Translations under genes and position numbers: made by a program
The notes under the pieces: model-generated
Told to the model about the DNA's origin: nothing
Seen by the model: the letters and a program-made list of their open reading frames with translations, nothing else
Databases searched by the model: none
Shown here: one piece after another, positions 6,220 through 12,612 of the stretch
Numbering within the stretch: the first letter of the stretch is position 1
Layout: each line of letters begins with the position of its first letter
Source of the DNA: Prado023 sp036375875
GTDB lineage: Bacteria; Actinomycetota; Actinomycetes; S36-B12; CAIYMF01
Assembly (NCBI GenBank): GCA_036375875.1
Contig: DASVBK010000178.1
Span: 1 to 12,612 of the forward strand
Direction of reading: 5' to 3'
DNA length: 12,612 nucleotides

Positions 6220-6648
6220 ATGAGTCGGGTGTTCTGGATGGCCGTGGGGGCGGTCGGCGGCGTCGCGGCGTACCGCAAGGGCACCAGGGCCGTCCGGCAG
6301 GCGAAGGCGCTCGGGCCGCTGGGCTCCGCGCAGGTCGCGGCAGCGGCGACCAGTCGCGTGGCGGCACGCACCGCGAACGGCCTGGGCCGGCTGGCCGACA
6401 TCAAGGCCCAGCGCGAGGGCCGCCTGGTGATCGGCACCGCGCAGGACGTGAGCGCCCTGCCGCAGGCCGGCAGCGACACTGCCCGGGTCATCCCGATCGA
6501 CGACGACTGGGTGCCGGTCCCGGAGCGGCGTCCCGGTCCGCCGCCGCGCACCGCCCCGGCCGCCGCGGCCGCCCCCGCCCATCATGGCGGCGCACCGGCG
6601 ACGAGCGTGCGGACGGCGCCGCGCACCACCCGTGCCCGCCGCGGTTGA
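6220..6648 (+). CDS. Small membrane-anchored protein upstream of alaS (DUF6167-like)
   Basis: This 142-residue protein begins with a short glycine-rich hydrophobic segment (FWMAVGAVGGVAAY, residues 5-18), followed at once by basic residues (RKGTRAVRQ). That suggests a single N-terminal membrane anchor or reentrant helix with a cytoplasmic tail. The middle part is Ala-rich and helical, with IKAQREGRL at 61-69. The C-terminal third from about residue 100 is Pro/Ala/Arg-rich and probably disordered. Position and N-terminal pattern resemble the small protein called DUF6167 that sits directly before alaS in many actinomycetes; the assignment rests on synteny and memory and is moderate. Its function is unknown. 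The gene ends 16 bases before the alaS ATG, so the two are probably co-transcribed and this start would set the expression of the whole operon. Confidence 0.72.
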   Translation: MSRVFWMAVGAVGGVAAYRKGTRAVRQAKALGPLGSAQVAAAATSRVAARTANGLGRLADIKAQREGRLVIGTAQDVSALPQAGSDTARVIPIDDDWVPVPERRPGPPPRTAPAAAAAPAHHGGAPATSVRTAPRTTRARRG

Positions 6649-6664
6649 CCGGAATGGACGACGC

Positions 6665-9349
6665 ATGAGCTTCGAGTACATGGACTCCGCCGAGATCCGC
6701 CGCCGGTTCCTGGCGTTCTTCGCCGACCGCGGCCACACCCCGGTGCCCAGCGCCAGCCTGCTGCTCGACGACCCGACCCTGCTGTTCGTCAACGCCGGGA
6801 TGGTGCCGTTCAAGCCCTACTTCCTGGGCCAGGCGACCCCGCCCTACCCGCGCGCCACCAGCGTGCAGAAGTGCGTGCGCACGCTGGACATCGAGGAGGT
6901 CGGCAAGACCACGCGGCACGCCTCGTTCTTCCAGATGGCCGGCAACTTCTCGTTCGGGGACTACTTCAAGGCCGGGGCGATCCCGCTGGCGTGGGAGCTC
7001 CTCACCGGCTCGTTGTCCAACGGCGGCTACGGCTTCCCCGAGGACAAGCTGTGGGTCACCGTCCTCGGTGACGACGACGAGGCGATCGACATCTGGCACA
7101 CGATCGCCGGCGTGCCGATGCAGCGCATCCAGCGCCGCGGCCTGGCCGACAACTACTGGCACATGGGTGTGCCCGGGCCCGGGGGGCCCTGCTCGGAGAT
7201 CTACTTCGATCGCGGCCCGGAGCACGGCCGCGAGGGCGGCCCCGAGGCCGACGAGGACCGCTACCTCGAGGTCTGGAACCTCGTGTTCATGCAGTCCGAG
7301 CTCAGCGAGGTGCGCACGAAGGTCGACTTCGACATCCGCGGCGACCTGCCGAACAAGAACATCGACACCGGCATGGGCCTCGAGCGCATGGCCGCGATCC
7401 TGCAGGGCGTCGACAACATCTACGAGATCGACACCACCCGGCACATCCTGGACCGGGCCATGGTGCTGTCCGGCGCTGCCTACGGCCGCGACCACAAGAC
7501 GGACGTGGACCTGCGCGTGGTCGCCGACCATGCCCGCACCTGCGCCTTCCTCATCGGCGACGGCGTGCTGCCCGGCAACGAGGGCCGCGGCTACGTGCTG
7601 CGCCGCATCATGCGCCGCGTCGTGCAGAAGATGCGCCTGCTCGGGGCCGGCGACCCCAGCATGGCCGAGCTGGTCACCGCCGCCATCGAGGCCATGGGCC
7701 CGCAGTACCCGGAGCTGGTCACCGACGCCGGGCGCATCACCAGCATCGCCGCCGGGGAGGAGGCCTCGTTCCTGGAGACCCTGGGCCGAGGCACCACGCT
7801 GCTGGAGTCCGCGGTCGCGCGCACGAGGGCGGCGGGGGCGACGACGCTGCCCGGCGACGAGGCGTTCACGCTGCACGACACGTACGGCTTCCCGATCGAG
7901 ATCACCCTGGAGATGGCCGCCGACGCCGGGGTGCAGGTCGACGAGGACGGCTTCCGCCGGCTCATGGCCGAGCAGAAGCAGCGCGCGAAGGCCGACGCCC
8001 GCGCGCGCAAGGCGGGCCTCACGCCGGCCACCGTCTACCGCGAGGTGATGGACGCCGCAGGCACCACCGACTTCACCGGCTACGCCGAGGTGGTCAGCGA
8101 GGGCGTGCTGCGCGGCCTGCTGGTCGACGGCACGGTGGTGCCGGCAGCGGGGCCGGGCAGCCACGTCGAGGCGATCCTGGACCGCACCCCGTTCTACGCC
8201 GAGGGAGGCGGCCAGATCGGCGACCAGGGCCTGATCCGACTGGCCGACGGCGCGCTGCTCGAGGTCTACGACGTGCAGCAGCCCGTGCCCGGGCTGTTCG
8301 TGCACCGTGCCACGGTGGCCGACGGCGAGGCCGCGGTCGGCACCGCAGCGATCGGCGAGGTGGACCTCCCGCGGCGCCTCGCGATCAGCCGGGCCCACAC
8401 GGCCACCCACATGATCCACAAGGCGTTCCGCGAGATCCTGGGCGAGACGGCCACCCAGATGGGTTCGGAGAACTCGCCGGGCCGGCTGCGCTTCGACTTC
8501 CCGAACCCGGCCCCGGTGCCGGCCTCGGTCATGGCCGACGTCGAGGACCGCGTGAACACCCTGCTGCTCGACGACCTCGAGGTCACCGCGCAGTACATGA
8601 GCCAGGACCAGGCCCGCGCGATCGGCGCCATGGCGCTCTTCGGCGAGAAGTACGGCGACCGGGTGCGCGTGGTGTCGGTGGGCGACTGGGCGCGTGAGCT
8701 GTGCGGCGGCACGCACACCAGCCGATCGGGCCAGCTCGGCGTCGTGAAGTTCCTCTCCGAGGCGTCGATCGGCTCGGGCGTGCGGCGCATCGAGGCCCTC
8801 GTGGGGGCCGACGCCTACCGGCACCTGGCCCGTGAGCACCTGCTGCTCAGCGCGCTGTCGCAGCAGGTGAAGGCGCGCCCGGAGGAGCTGCCGGAGCGGA
8901 TCGGGGCGCTGCTCGAGCGCATCAAGGAGGCCGAGGCCCAGATCGCGATGATGCGCAAGGCCGCGGTCAAGGCCAACATCGAGGGCGTCATCGGCGAGCG
9001 CCACGACATCGGCAGCACCCGTGTGTGGACCTATGCGCTGCCCGACGGCTCCTCAGCAGCGGACCTGCGCGAGGCCACGAGCATCGCCCTGCAGATGATC
9101 GCCAGCGACATCCCGGTCGTGCTGGTGGGGGCCGCCGTGGCCGAGGGCAAGGTGTCGCTGCTGGTCACCGTGAACGCCCCCGGCCAGGCCGCGGGCCTGA
9201 GCGCCCGGGAGATCCTGGCCGCCGCCCTGCCGTCGGTCGCCGGCCGGGGCGGCGGCAAGGCAGACGCCGCGCAGGGTGGGGGCACGAACCCGGCCGGCGT
9301 CGACGAGGCGCTGCGGGCCGCCCGCGAGTTCCTGGCTGCACGGGCCTGA
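6665..9349 (+). CDS. alaS: Alanyl-tRNA synthetase
   Basis: AlaS charges tRNA(Ala) with alanine and hydrolyses mischarged Ser- or Gly-tRNA(Ala). The 894-residue protein is full length. The class II catalytic core begins at AEIRRRFLAFF, with VRTLDIEEVGKTTRHASFF and GNFSFGDYFK, then GPGGPCSEIYFDRG and NKNIDTGMGLERMA. The tRNA-recognition region has HARTCAFLIGDGVLPGNEGR. The editing domain carries the zinc-binding motif His578 and His582 (HTATH) with Cys680 and His684 (CGGTH). The C-terminal C-Ala domain ends with the glycine-rich GRGGGKADAAQGGG segment. The ATG at 6665 has only a weak GGA upstream. ATG 6680 (MDSAEIRR), where many relatives begin, is an equally sensible start. The stop codon overlaps the ruvX start by one base (TGATG). 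It lies in the usual actinobacterial alaS-ruvX-mltG-aroE order. Confidence 0.98.
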   Translation: MSFEYMDSAEIRRRFLAFFADRGHTPVPSASLLLDDPTLLFVNAGMVPFKPYFLGQATPPYPRATSVQKCVRTLDIEEVGKTTRHASFFQMAGNFSFGDYFKAGAIPLAWELLTGSLSNGGYGFPEDKLWVTVLGDDDEAIDIWHTIAGVPMQRIQRRGLADNYWHMGVPGPGGPCSEIYFDRGPEHGREGGPEADEDRYLEVWNLVFMQSELSEVRTKVDFDIRGDLPNKNIDTGMGLERMAAILQGVDNIYEIDTTRHILDRAMVLSGAAYGRDHKTDVDLRVVADHARTCAFLIGDGVLPGNEGRGYVLRRIMRRVVQKMRLLGAGDPSMAELVTAAIEAMGPQYPELVTDAGRITSIAAGEEASFLETLGRGTTLLESAVARTRAAGATTLPGDEAFTLHDTYGFPIEITLEMAADAGVQVDEDGFRRLMAEQKQRAKADARARKAGLTPATVYREVMDAAGTTDFTGYAEVVSEGVLRGLLVDGTVVPAAGPGSHVEAILDRTPFYAEGGGQIGDQGLIRLADGALLEVYDVQQPVPGLFVHRATVADGEAAVGTAAIGEVDLPRRLAISRAHTATHMIHKAFREILGETATQMGSENSPGRLRFDFPNPAPVPASVMADVEDRVNTLLLDDLEVTAQYMSQDQARAIGAMALFGEKYGDRVRVVSVGDWARELCGGTHTSRSGQLGVVKFLSEASIGSGVRRIEALVGADAYRHLAREHLLLSALSQQVKARPEELPERIGALLERIKEAEAQIAMMRKAAVKANIEGVIGERHDIGSTRVWTYALPDGSSAADLREATSIALQMIASDIPVVLVGAAVAEGKVSLLVTVNAPGQAAGLSAREILAAALPSVAGRGGGKADAAQGGGTNPAGVDEALRAAREFLAARA

Positions 9350-9804
9350 TGCGCCGCGGGGTGCGCGTCGGGGTCGACGTGGGCGCCGTGCGCATCGGCG
9401 TGGCCAGGACCGACCCCGACGCGGTCCTCGCCGTCCCGGTCGAGACCGTCCCCGCGGGCGACGGGGCGCTGGAGCGCGTCGCTCGGATCGCCGCGGAGTT
9501 CGAGGCGCTCGAGGTGGTCGTCGGCCTGCCGCTGACGATGGCGGGGCGTGAGGGTCCGGCCGCGGCCGTCGCCCGTGGCTTCGCCGAGGCCCTGGCCCCG
9601 CTGGTGGCCCCGACCCCGGTGCGGCTGGTCGACGAGCGGCTGTCCACGGTCTCGGCGACGCGGGGCCTGCGCGAGGCTGGCCGCACCGCCCGCAGCAGCC
9701 GGGCGGTGATGGATCAAGCGGCCGCCGTGGTCTTCGTCCAATACGCTGTTGACACCGAGCGCGCGACCGGGCGCGCCCCTGGCACCCTGGTGGAGCGGCA
9801 ATGA
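9349..9804 (+). CDS. ruvX: RuvX/YqgF family RNase H-fold nuclease
   Basis: This is a small RNase H-fold protein of 151 residues. It is annotated in the family as a putative Holliday junction resolvase and, in E. coli, linked to 5'-end maturation of 16S rRNA. Visible family blocks are VGVDVGAVRIGVA (7-19, with acidic Asp10), VVVGLPLTMAGREG (56-69), LVDERLST (93-100, Asp95/Glu96) and AVMDQAAAVVFVQ (119-131, Asp122). The acidic residues expected at the active site are therefore present. The first motif has Ala-Val where many homologs have a Lys or other residue before RIG, which is a minor variation. The ATG is created within the alaS stop (TGATG), and the end overlaps mltG by four bases (ATGA), so translation is probably coupled. 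The many longer readings upstream of 9349 in this frame overlap alaS and are not real. Confidence 0.94.
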   Translation: MRRGVRVGVDVGAVRIGVARTDPDAVLAVPVETVPAGDGALERVARIAAEFEALEVVVGLPLTMAGREGPAAAVARGFAEALAPLVAPTPVRLVDERLSTVSATRGLREAGRTARSSRAVMDQAAAVVFVQYAVDTERATGRAPGTLVERQ

Positions 9805-10928
9805 GCAACCTCGGCCTCCAGCTGGAGCCGGGCTCCGCCGCCCCGCGGGGCCCGAAGCACCGTGGCCTGTCGTGGCTCGCGGTGGCCCTGAGCCTCGTGG
9901 TGCTCGTGGGCATCGGCTTCGTCGTCAAGGTGGGGCTGGACAACCTGCCCACCCTGGGCAGCGGCCCCGCCGACTACGAGGGTGAGGGCACCGAGCCGGC
10001 CATCGTCGTCACCGTCGAGAAGGGCGACACGCTGGCCAAGATCGGCCAGACGCTCAAGTCCGAGGGGGTCGTTGCCTCGGTGGACGCGTGGCTGGACGCC
10101 GCGAAGCGGGAGACCGACGCCAAGTCGATCGGGCCGGGCCAGTACGAGATGCTCACCAGGATGAGCGCGGCGGCCGCGGTCCAGCGCATGGTCGATCCCA
10201 ACACCCGGGTGGTCAACGAACTGCTGCTGCGCGAGGGCCTGCGCATGGACCAGGCCTTCGAGGTCATCAAGCAGGCCACCGGCATCCCCATCAAGGAGCT
10301 CGAGGAGGCGTCCAAGAGCGGCGAGATCGGCCTGCCGAAGTACGCCAAGGACTTCGCCGAGGGGTTCCTGTTCCCTGCCAAGTACGAGCTCGGAGCCGAC
10401 GACACGGCGACCGACATCCTGTCGCGGCTGGTGAAGCGCTGGGACCAGGCCGCGGGCAAGGTCGACCTCGAGCAGGGCGCCGCCGAGCTGGGGCTCACCC
10501 CCTACGAGGTCATGATCGTCGCCAGCCTGGTGCAGGCCGAGGGCCACCCCGACGACTTCGACAAGGTGGCCCGGGTCATCTACAACCGGCTCGACGAGTC
10601 GACCTGGGGCGGCACCTACGGGCTGCTGCAGATGGACGCCACGCTGAACTACGCGCTGAAGAAGTCCGACATCAACCTCACCACGGAGGAGCTGCAGAAC
10701 ACCGACTCGCCGTACAACACGTACCGCAACCCAGGCCTGCCCCCCACGCCGATCAACTCCCCGGGTGAGGCGGCGATGGCGGCCGCCCTGAACCCGGCGG
10801 ACGGCGACTGGCTCTACTACGTGACGGTCAACCCAGAGTCCGGCGAGACGAAGTTCACCAACGACTACAACGAGTTCCTGGGGTTCAAGCAGGAGCTCAG
10901 CGCGTGGCTGGACGAGAACCCCCAGTGA
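9801..10928 (+). CDS. mltG: Endolytic transglycosylase MltG (YceG-like)
   Basis: MltG is a membrane-bound lytic transglycosylase that cleaves nascent peptidoglycan and is thought to set glycan strand ends. The 375-residue protein has a short cytoplasmic N-terminus and one transmembrane helix at about 22-44 (LSWLAVALSLVVLVGIGFVV). A LysM-like region follows (VEKGDTLAKIGQTLKSEGVV), then the YceG catalytic domain. The catalytic glutamate is Glu247 in ASLVQAEGH, followed by VARVIYNRL and LLQMDATLNYA. The late family block SPYNTYRNPGLPPTPI and the AAALNP segment are also present. The C-terminal block reads YYVTVNPESGETKF, with a Lys where many relatives have His before Phe. The start overlaps the ruvX stop (ATGA) and the end overlaps aroE (GTGA). 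AGCGG shortly before the ATG is only a weak ribosome-binding site, consistent with coupled translation. Confidence 0.95.
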   Translation: MSNLGLQLEPGSAAPRGPKHRGLSWLAVALSLVVLVGIGFVVKVGLDNLPTLGSGPADYEGEGTEPAIVVTVEKGDTLAKIGQTLKSEGVVASVDAWLDAAKRETDAKSIGPGQYEMLTRMSAAAAVQRMVDPNTRVVNELLLREGLRMDQAFEVIKQATGIPIKELEEASKSGEIGLPKYAKDFAEGFLFPAKYELGADDTATDILSRLVKRWDQAAGKVDLEQGAAELGLTPYEVMIVASLVQAEGHPDDFDKVARVIYNRLDESTWGGTYGLLQMDATLNYALKKSDINLTTEELQNTDSPYNTYRNPGLPPTPINSPGEAAMAAALNPADGDWLYYVTVNPESGETKFTNDYNEFLGFKQELSAWLDENPQ

Positions 10929-11779
10929 CCCACGCGGCCGGGCTGCTGCGCCGCGCGGCCGTGCTCGGCAGCCCGATCGTCCACAGCCTCTCGCCGACGC
11001 TGCATCGGGCCGCGTACCGGCAGCTGGGGCTTGCGTGGCAGTACGACGCGTTCGAGGTCGACGAGGCGGGGTTGGCGGCGTTCCTCGACGGTTGCGGCCC
11101 GGAGTGGGCGGGGCTGTCGCTGACCATGCCGCTGAAACGGGCGGTGCTGCCGTTGCTGGACGAGGCCTGGGGGCTGGTCGGGCTCGTCGGCGCGGCGAAC
11201 ACCGTGGTGCTCGGCGCGGACGGCCGTCGGGTCGGGCACAACACCGATGTGCCCGGCATCGTCGCGGCGCTGCGCGAGCTCGGTGCCGAGCCGGGGCCGG
11301 CGCTCGTCCTGGGCGCCGGGGCGACGGCCGCCTCGACGCTGGCCGCCCTTGCCTCGATGGGCTGTCATGACGTGGTGGTCGCGGCCCGGCGGCCCGCCGC
11401 GGTCGCGCCCGAGCTGGGGGCCCTCGCCGAGCAGCTGGGCGTGGCGCTGCGGGTGCGGGGCTGGCCGGCGCACCAGGAGCGGCTGCCCGACCGGGCGGCA
11501 GCGTCGATCGTGGTGTGCACCGCCCCAGCCGCCGCCGCGGACTCGCTGCTCGAGACCATGCCCGCGGGGGCGCCCGGGGTGCTGCTCGACGTGGCCTACG
11601 CGCCCTGGCCGCGACCGCTGGTCCGCCGGTGGCGGGCAGCTGGAGGCATGGCCTGCGCCGGTGACGTGATGCTGCTGCACCAGGCCGCGGCGCAGGTGGC
11701 GCTCATGACGGGCTGCGAGCCCGATGTCGAGGTCATGCGTGCGGCGCTGGCTGCGGAGCTGGCCTGCCGACAGGACTGA
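10925..11779 (+). CDS. aroE: Shikimate dehydrogenase-family protein
   Basis: AroE reduces 3-dehydroshikimate to shikimate with NADPH in the pathway to aromatic amino acids. With the GTG start at 10925 the protein has 284 residues. Substrate-binding motifs are PIVHSLSPTLH (17-27) and GLSLTMPLK, with the catalytic Lys71. The catalytic Asp108 lies in GHNTDVPG. The Rossmann loop reads VLGAGATAAST, and the C-terminal block is GDVMLLHQAAAQ with TG after it. The usual Asn of NVT is Ser here (SLT), as I recall for other actinobacterial AroE proteins. This does not remove a catalytic residue. A longer in-frame start at 10904 would overlap mltG further. GTG 10925 gives the typical GTGA overlap with the mltG stop and a normal N-terminus. 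Quinate/shikimate paralogs cannot be separated by eye, but the operon position supports the biosynthetic enzyme. Confidence 0.92.
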   Translation: MTHAAGLLRRAAVLGSPIVHSLSPTLHRAAYRQLGLAWQYDAFEVDEAGLAAFLDGCGPEWAGLSLTMPLKRAVLPLLDEAWGLVGLVGAANTVVLGADGRRVGHNTDVPGIVAALRELGAEPGPALVLGAGATAASTLAALASMGCHDVVVAARRPAAVAPELGALAEQLGVALRVRGWPAHQERLPDRAAASIVVCTAPAAAADSLLETMPAGAPGVLLDVAYAPWPRPLVRRWRAAGGMACAGDVMLLHQAAAQVALMTGCEPDVEVMRAALAAELACRQD

Positions 11780-11790
11780 CGCCGCACCGG

Positions 11791-11812
11791 GAGCGACCCC
11801 CGGGGGCCGCTC
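11791..11812 (+). terminator. Inverted repeat after aroE
   Basis: GAGCGACCCCC (11791-11801) faces GGGGGCCGCTC (11802-11812), an almost perfect 11-bp inverted repeat with one A/C mismatch. It starts 11 bases after the aroE stop. A stable stem would form with a few central bases left as loop. No T-tract follows. It probably marks the end of the alaS-aroE operon. Confidence 0.45.
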
Positions 11813-11833
11813 AAGGTCGGCCCGGGTGGTGAC

Positions 11834-11870
11834 GACATGGGAGGACAGGTGTGGGTCGCCACGCCATGTC
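11834..11870 (+). promoter_or_regulatory. Possible structured leader before the PATAN-domain gene
   Basis: GACATGG (11834-11840) and CCATGTC (11864-11870) form a perfect 7-bp inverted repeat. The span between them holds a smaller hairpin, GTGG-GTCG-CCAC (11851-11862). The element ends 15 bases before a good Shine-Dalgarno (GGAGG, 11886-11890). No clear promoter is visible between 11780 and 11897. A chance repeat is possible at this GC content. Confidence 0.25.
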
Positions 11871-11897
11871 CCGGACGTCGGAGCTGGAGGGTGCGCG

Positions 11898-12612
11898 ATG
11901 ACCATGAACCTCAGTGGGAGCCTCGACTCGTTCGGGCTCGACGAGGTCCTGTCCCTGCTGGCGATGGGCGGGCGGACGGCGCGGATGCAGGTCAGTGGCC
12001 CGCACGCGGTCGGCGTGGTGCACCTCGTGGACGGCGAGCTGTCGTCGGCGTCGGCCGACGTGCGGCGCGCCGGGCTGCTGCGCCAGGTGGTCGCCGCGGC
12101 GCAGGTGCCGGTGAGCGACCTGGCCGAGGCGCTCGAGCACCGGGAGCCGGTGCGCGCGCTGCTGGACGCGGGCGCCCTCGACGCCGAGCGGGTGCGCGGC
12201 CTGGCCGATGAGCATGTGGTCGAGGCGCTCGCTGAGCTGCTCACCTGGGGTGAGGGTGAGTTCGCGGTCTGGACCGGCGAGGGCGACGAGGGCGATGTGG
12301 GCCTGCGCATGCCTGTCTCCGACGCGATCGAGCGGGCGCGAGCCCGCGCGGGTGAGTGGCAGCGGGTCCGGGCCGCCCTGCCCCAGGGCGACAGCGTGCT
12401 GGCCCTGGCCCCGCAGCTGGGCGAGTCGACGATGCTCGAGGTCGAGGACTGGAGGGTGCTGGCGCGGGTGGACGGCCGGCGCACGCTGGCCGAGGTGCTG
12501 GTGGGGGTGGGCGTGGCACCGCTGCTGGCCAGCGACCGGGTCGTGTCGCTGCTGGGCCGCGGGCTGATCGCCGTGCGCACCGATGAGGTCGCCGAGCCCG
12601 ACGAGGCCGACG
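11898..12612 (+). CDS. DUF4388 (PATAN)-domain protein, 3'-truncated by window edge
   Basis: The frame stays open from the ATG at 11898 to the window end, giving at least 238 residues. The start is well supported by GGAGG seven bases upstream. Residues 1-130 follow the DUF4388/PATAN pattern: MNLSGSLDSFGLDEVLSLL, then RTARMQV, GVVHLVDGELSSA, and the closing EALAELLTWGEGEFAVW. An Ala/Arg-rich linker follows. A second segment at about 180-230 (DWRVLARVDGRRTLAEVL...LLGRGLIAV) resembles a small winged-helix-like module. PATAN domains are known from regulators and from type IV pilus or gliding systems, and are thought to mediate protein contacts. There is no enzymatic motif. Because it follows aroE after a terminator-like repeat, it probably opens a new transcription unit. 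I infer that pilus ATPase or signalling genes may follow. Confidence 0.75.
   Translation, partial: MTMNLSGSLDSFGLDEVLSLLAMGGRTARMQVSGPHAVGVVHLVDGELSSASADVRRAGLLRQVVAAAQVPVSDLAEALEHREPVRALLDAGALDAERVRGLADEHVVEALAELLTWGEGEFAVWTGEGDEGDVGLRMPVSDAIERARARAGEWQRVRAALPQGDSVLALAPQLGESTMLEVEDWRVLARVDGRRTLAEVLVGVGVAPLLASDRVVSLLGRGLIAVRTDEVAEPDEAD

Noticed and set aside
6488..9004. An open minus-strand frame of about 838 codons lies opposite alaS.
   Set aside because: It is a composition artefact of G/C-biased third positions in alaS; the translation is low-complexity and matches no fold I know.
9742..9754. ATACGCTGTTGACA near the end of ruvX looks like promoter boxes for mltG.
   Set aside because: TTGACA has no -10 box at 16-18 bases downstream, TACGCT has no -35 box upstream, and the bases encode the conserved ruvX C-terminus.
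12208..12567. A 119-codon plus-strand frame inside the PATAN-domain gene.
   Set aside because: It lies in another frame of the DUF4388 coding region, is Ser/Arg/Trp/Cys-rich and has no ribosome-binding site.

Overview
The window is very GC-rich with strong G/C preference at third codon positions, TGA stops, several GTG starts and short intergenic gaps. Gene content and order (rarA, a small membrane protein, alaS, ruvX, mltG, aroE) match the conserved alaS neighbourhood of Actinomycetota, so this is most likely chromosomal DNA of an actinomycete. I cannot place it at genus level. There is no tRNA, rRNA, insertion sequence, CRISPR array or phage gene.

Layout. (1) 1-683: the 3' part of a RluA/RluD-family pseudouridine synthase gene that begins upstream of the window. 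(2) 738-1607: an aldo/keto reductase resembling the PdxI/YdbC group. (3) 1717-2770: a recognisable promoter followed by two genes for small secreted, cysteine-containing proteins of unknown function; this is the least explained part of the window. (4) 2811-4490, minus strand: fhs, formate-tetrahydrofolate ligase, convergent with the second secreted-protein gene. (5) 4560-6032: rarA, divergent from fhs across a 69-bp gap, apparently with a leaderless start. (6) 6033-6219: a hairpin-rich gap that ends in a -10-like box placed for a second leaderless start. (7) 6220-11779: a tight operon of a small membrane-anchored protein, alaS, ruvX, mltG and aroE, in which the last four genes overlap by 1 to 4 bases (TGATG, ATGA, GTGA). 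(8) 11791-11870: a terminator-like inverted repeat and a possibly structured leader. (9) 11898 to the window end: a DUF4388/PATAN-type protein, cut off by the window edge.

Most of the window is housekeeping: RNA modification, one-carbon metabolism, replication-fork maintenance, alanyl-tRNA charging, rRNA processing or Holliday-junction-related nuclease work, peptidoglycan chain termination and the shikimate pathway. The parts worth a second look are the two-gene secreted cassette, the repeated TAGGNT boxes (one in a conventional promoter, two directly before start codons), the divergent rarA/fhs control region, and the PATAN protein, which may open a type IV pilus or signalling cluster just outside the window. 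I found no convincing new multi-gene defence or mobile system.
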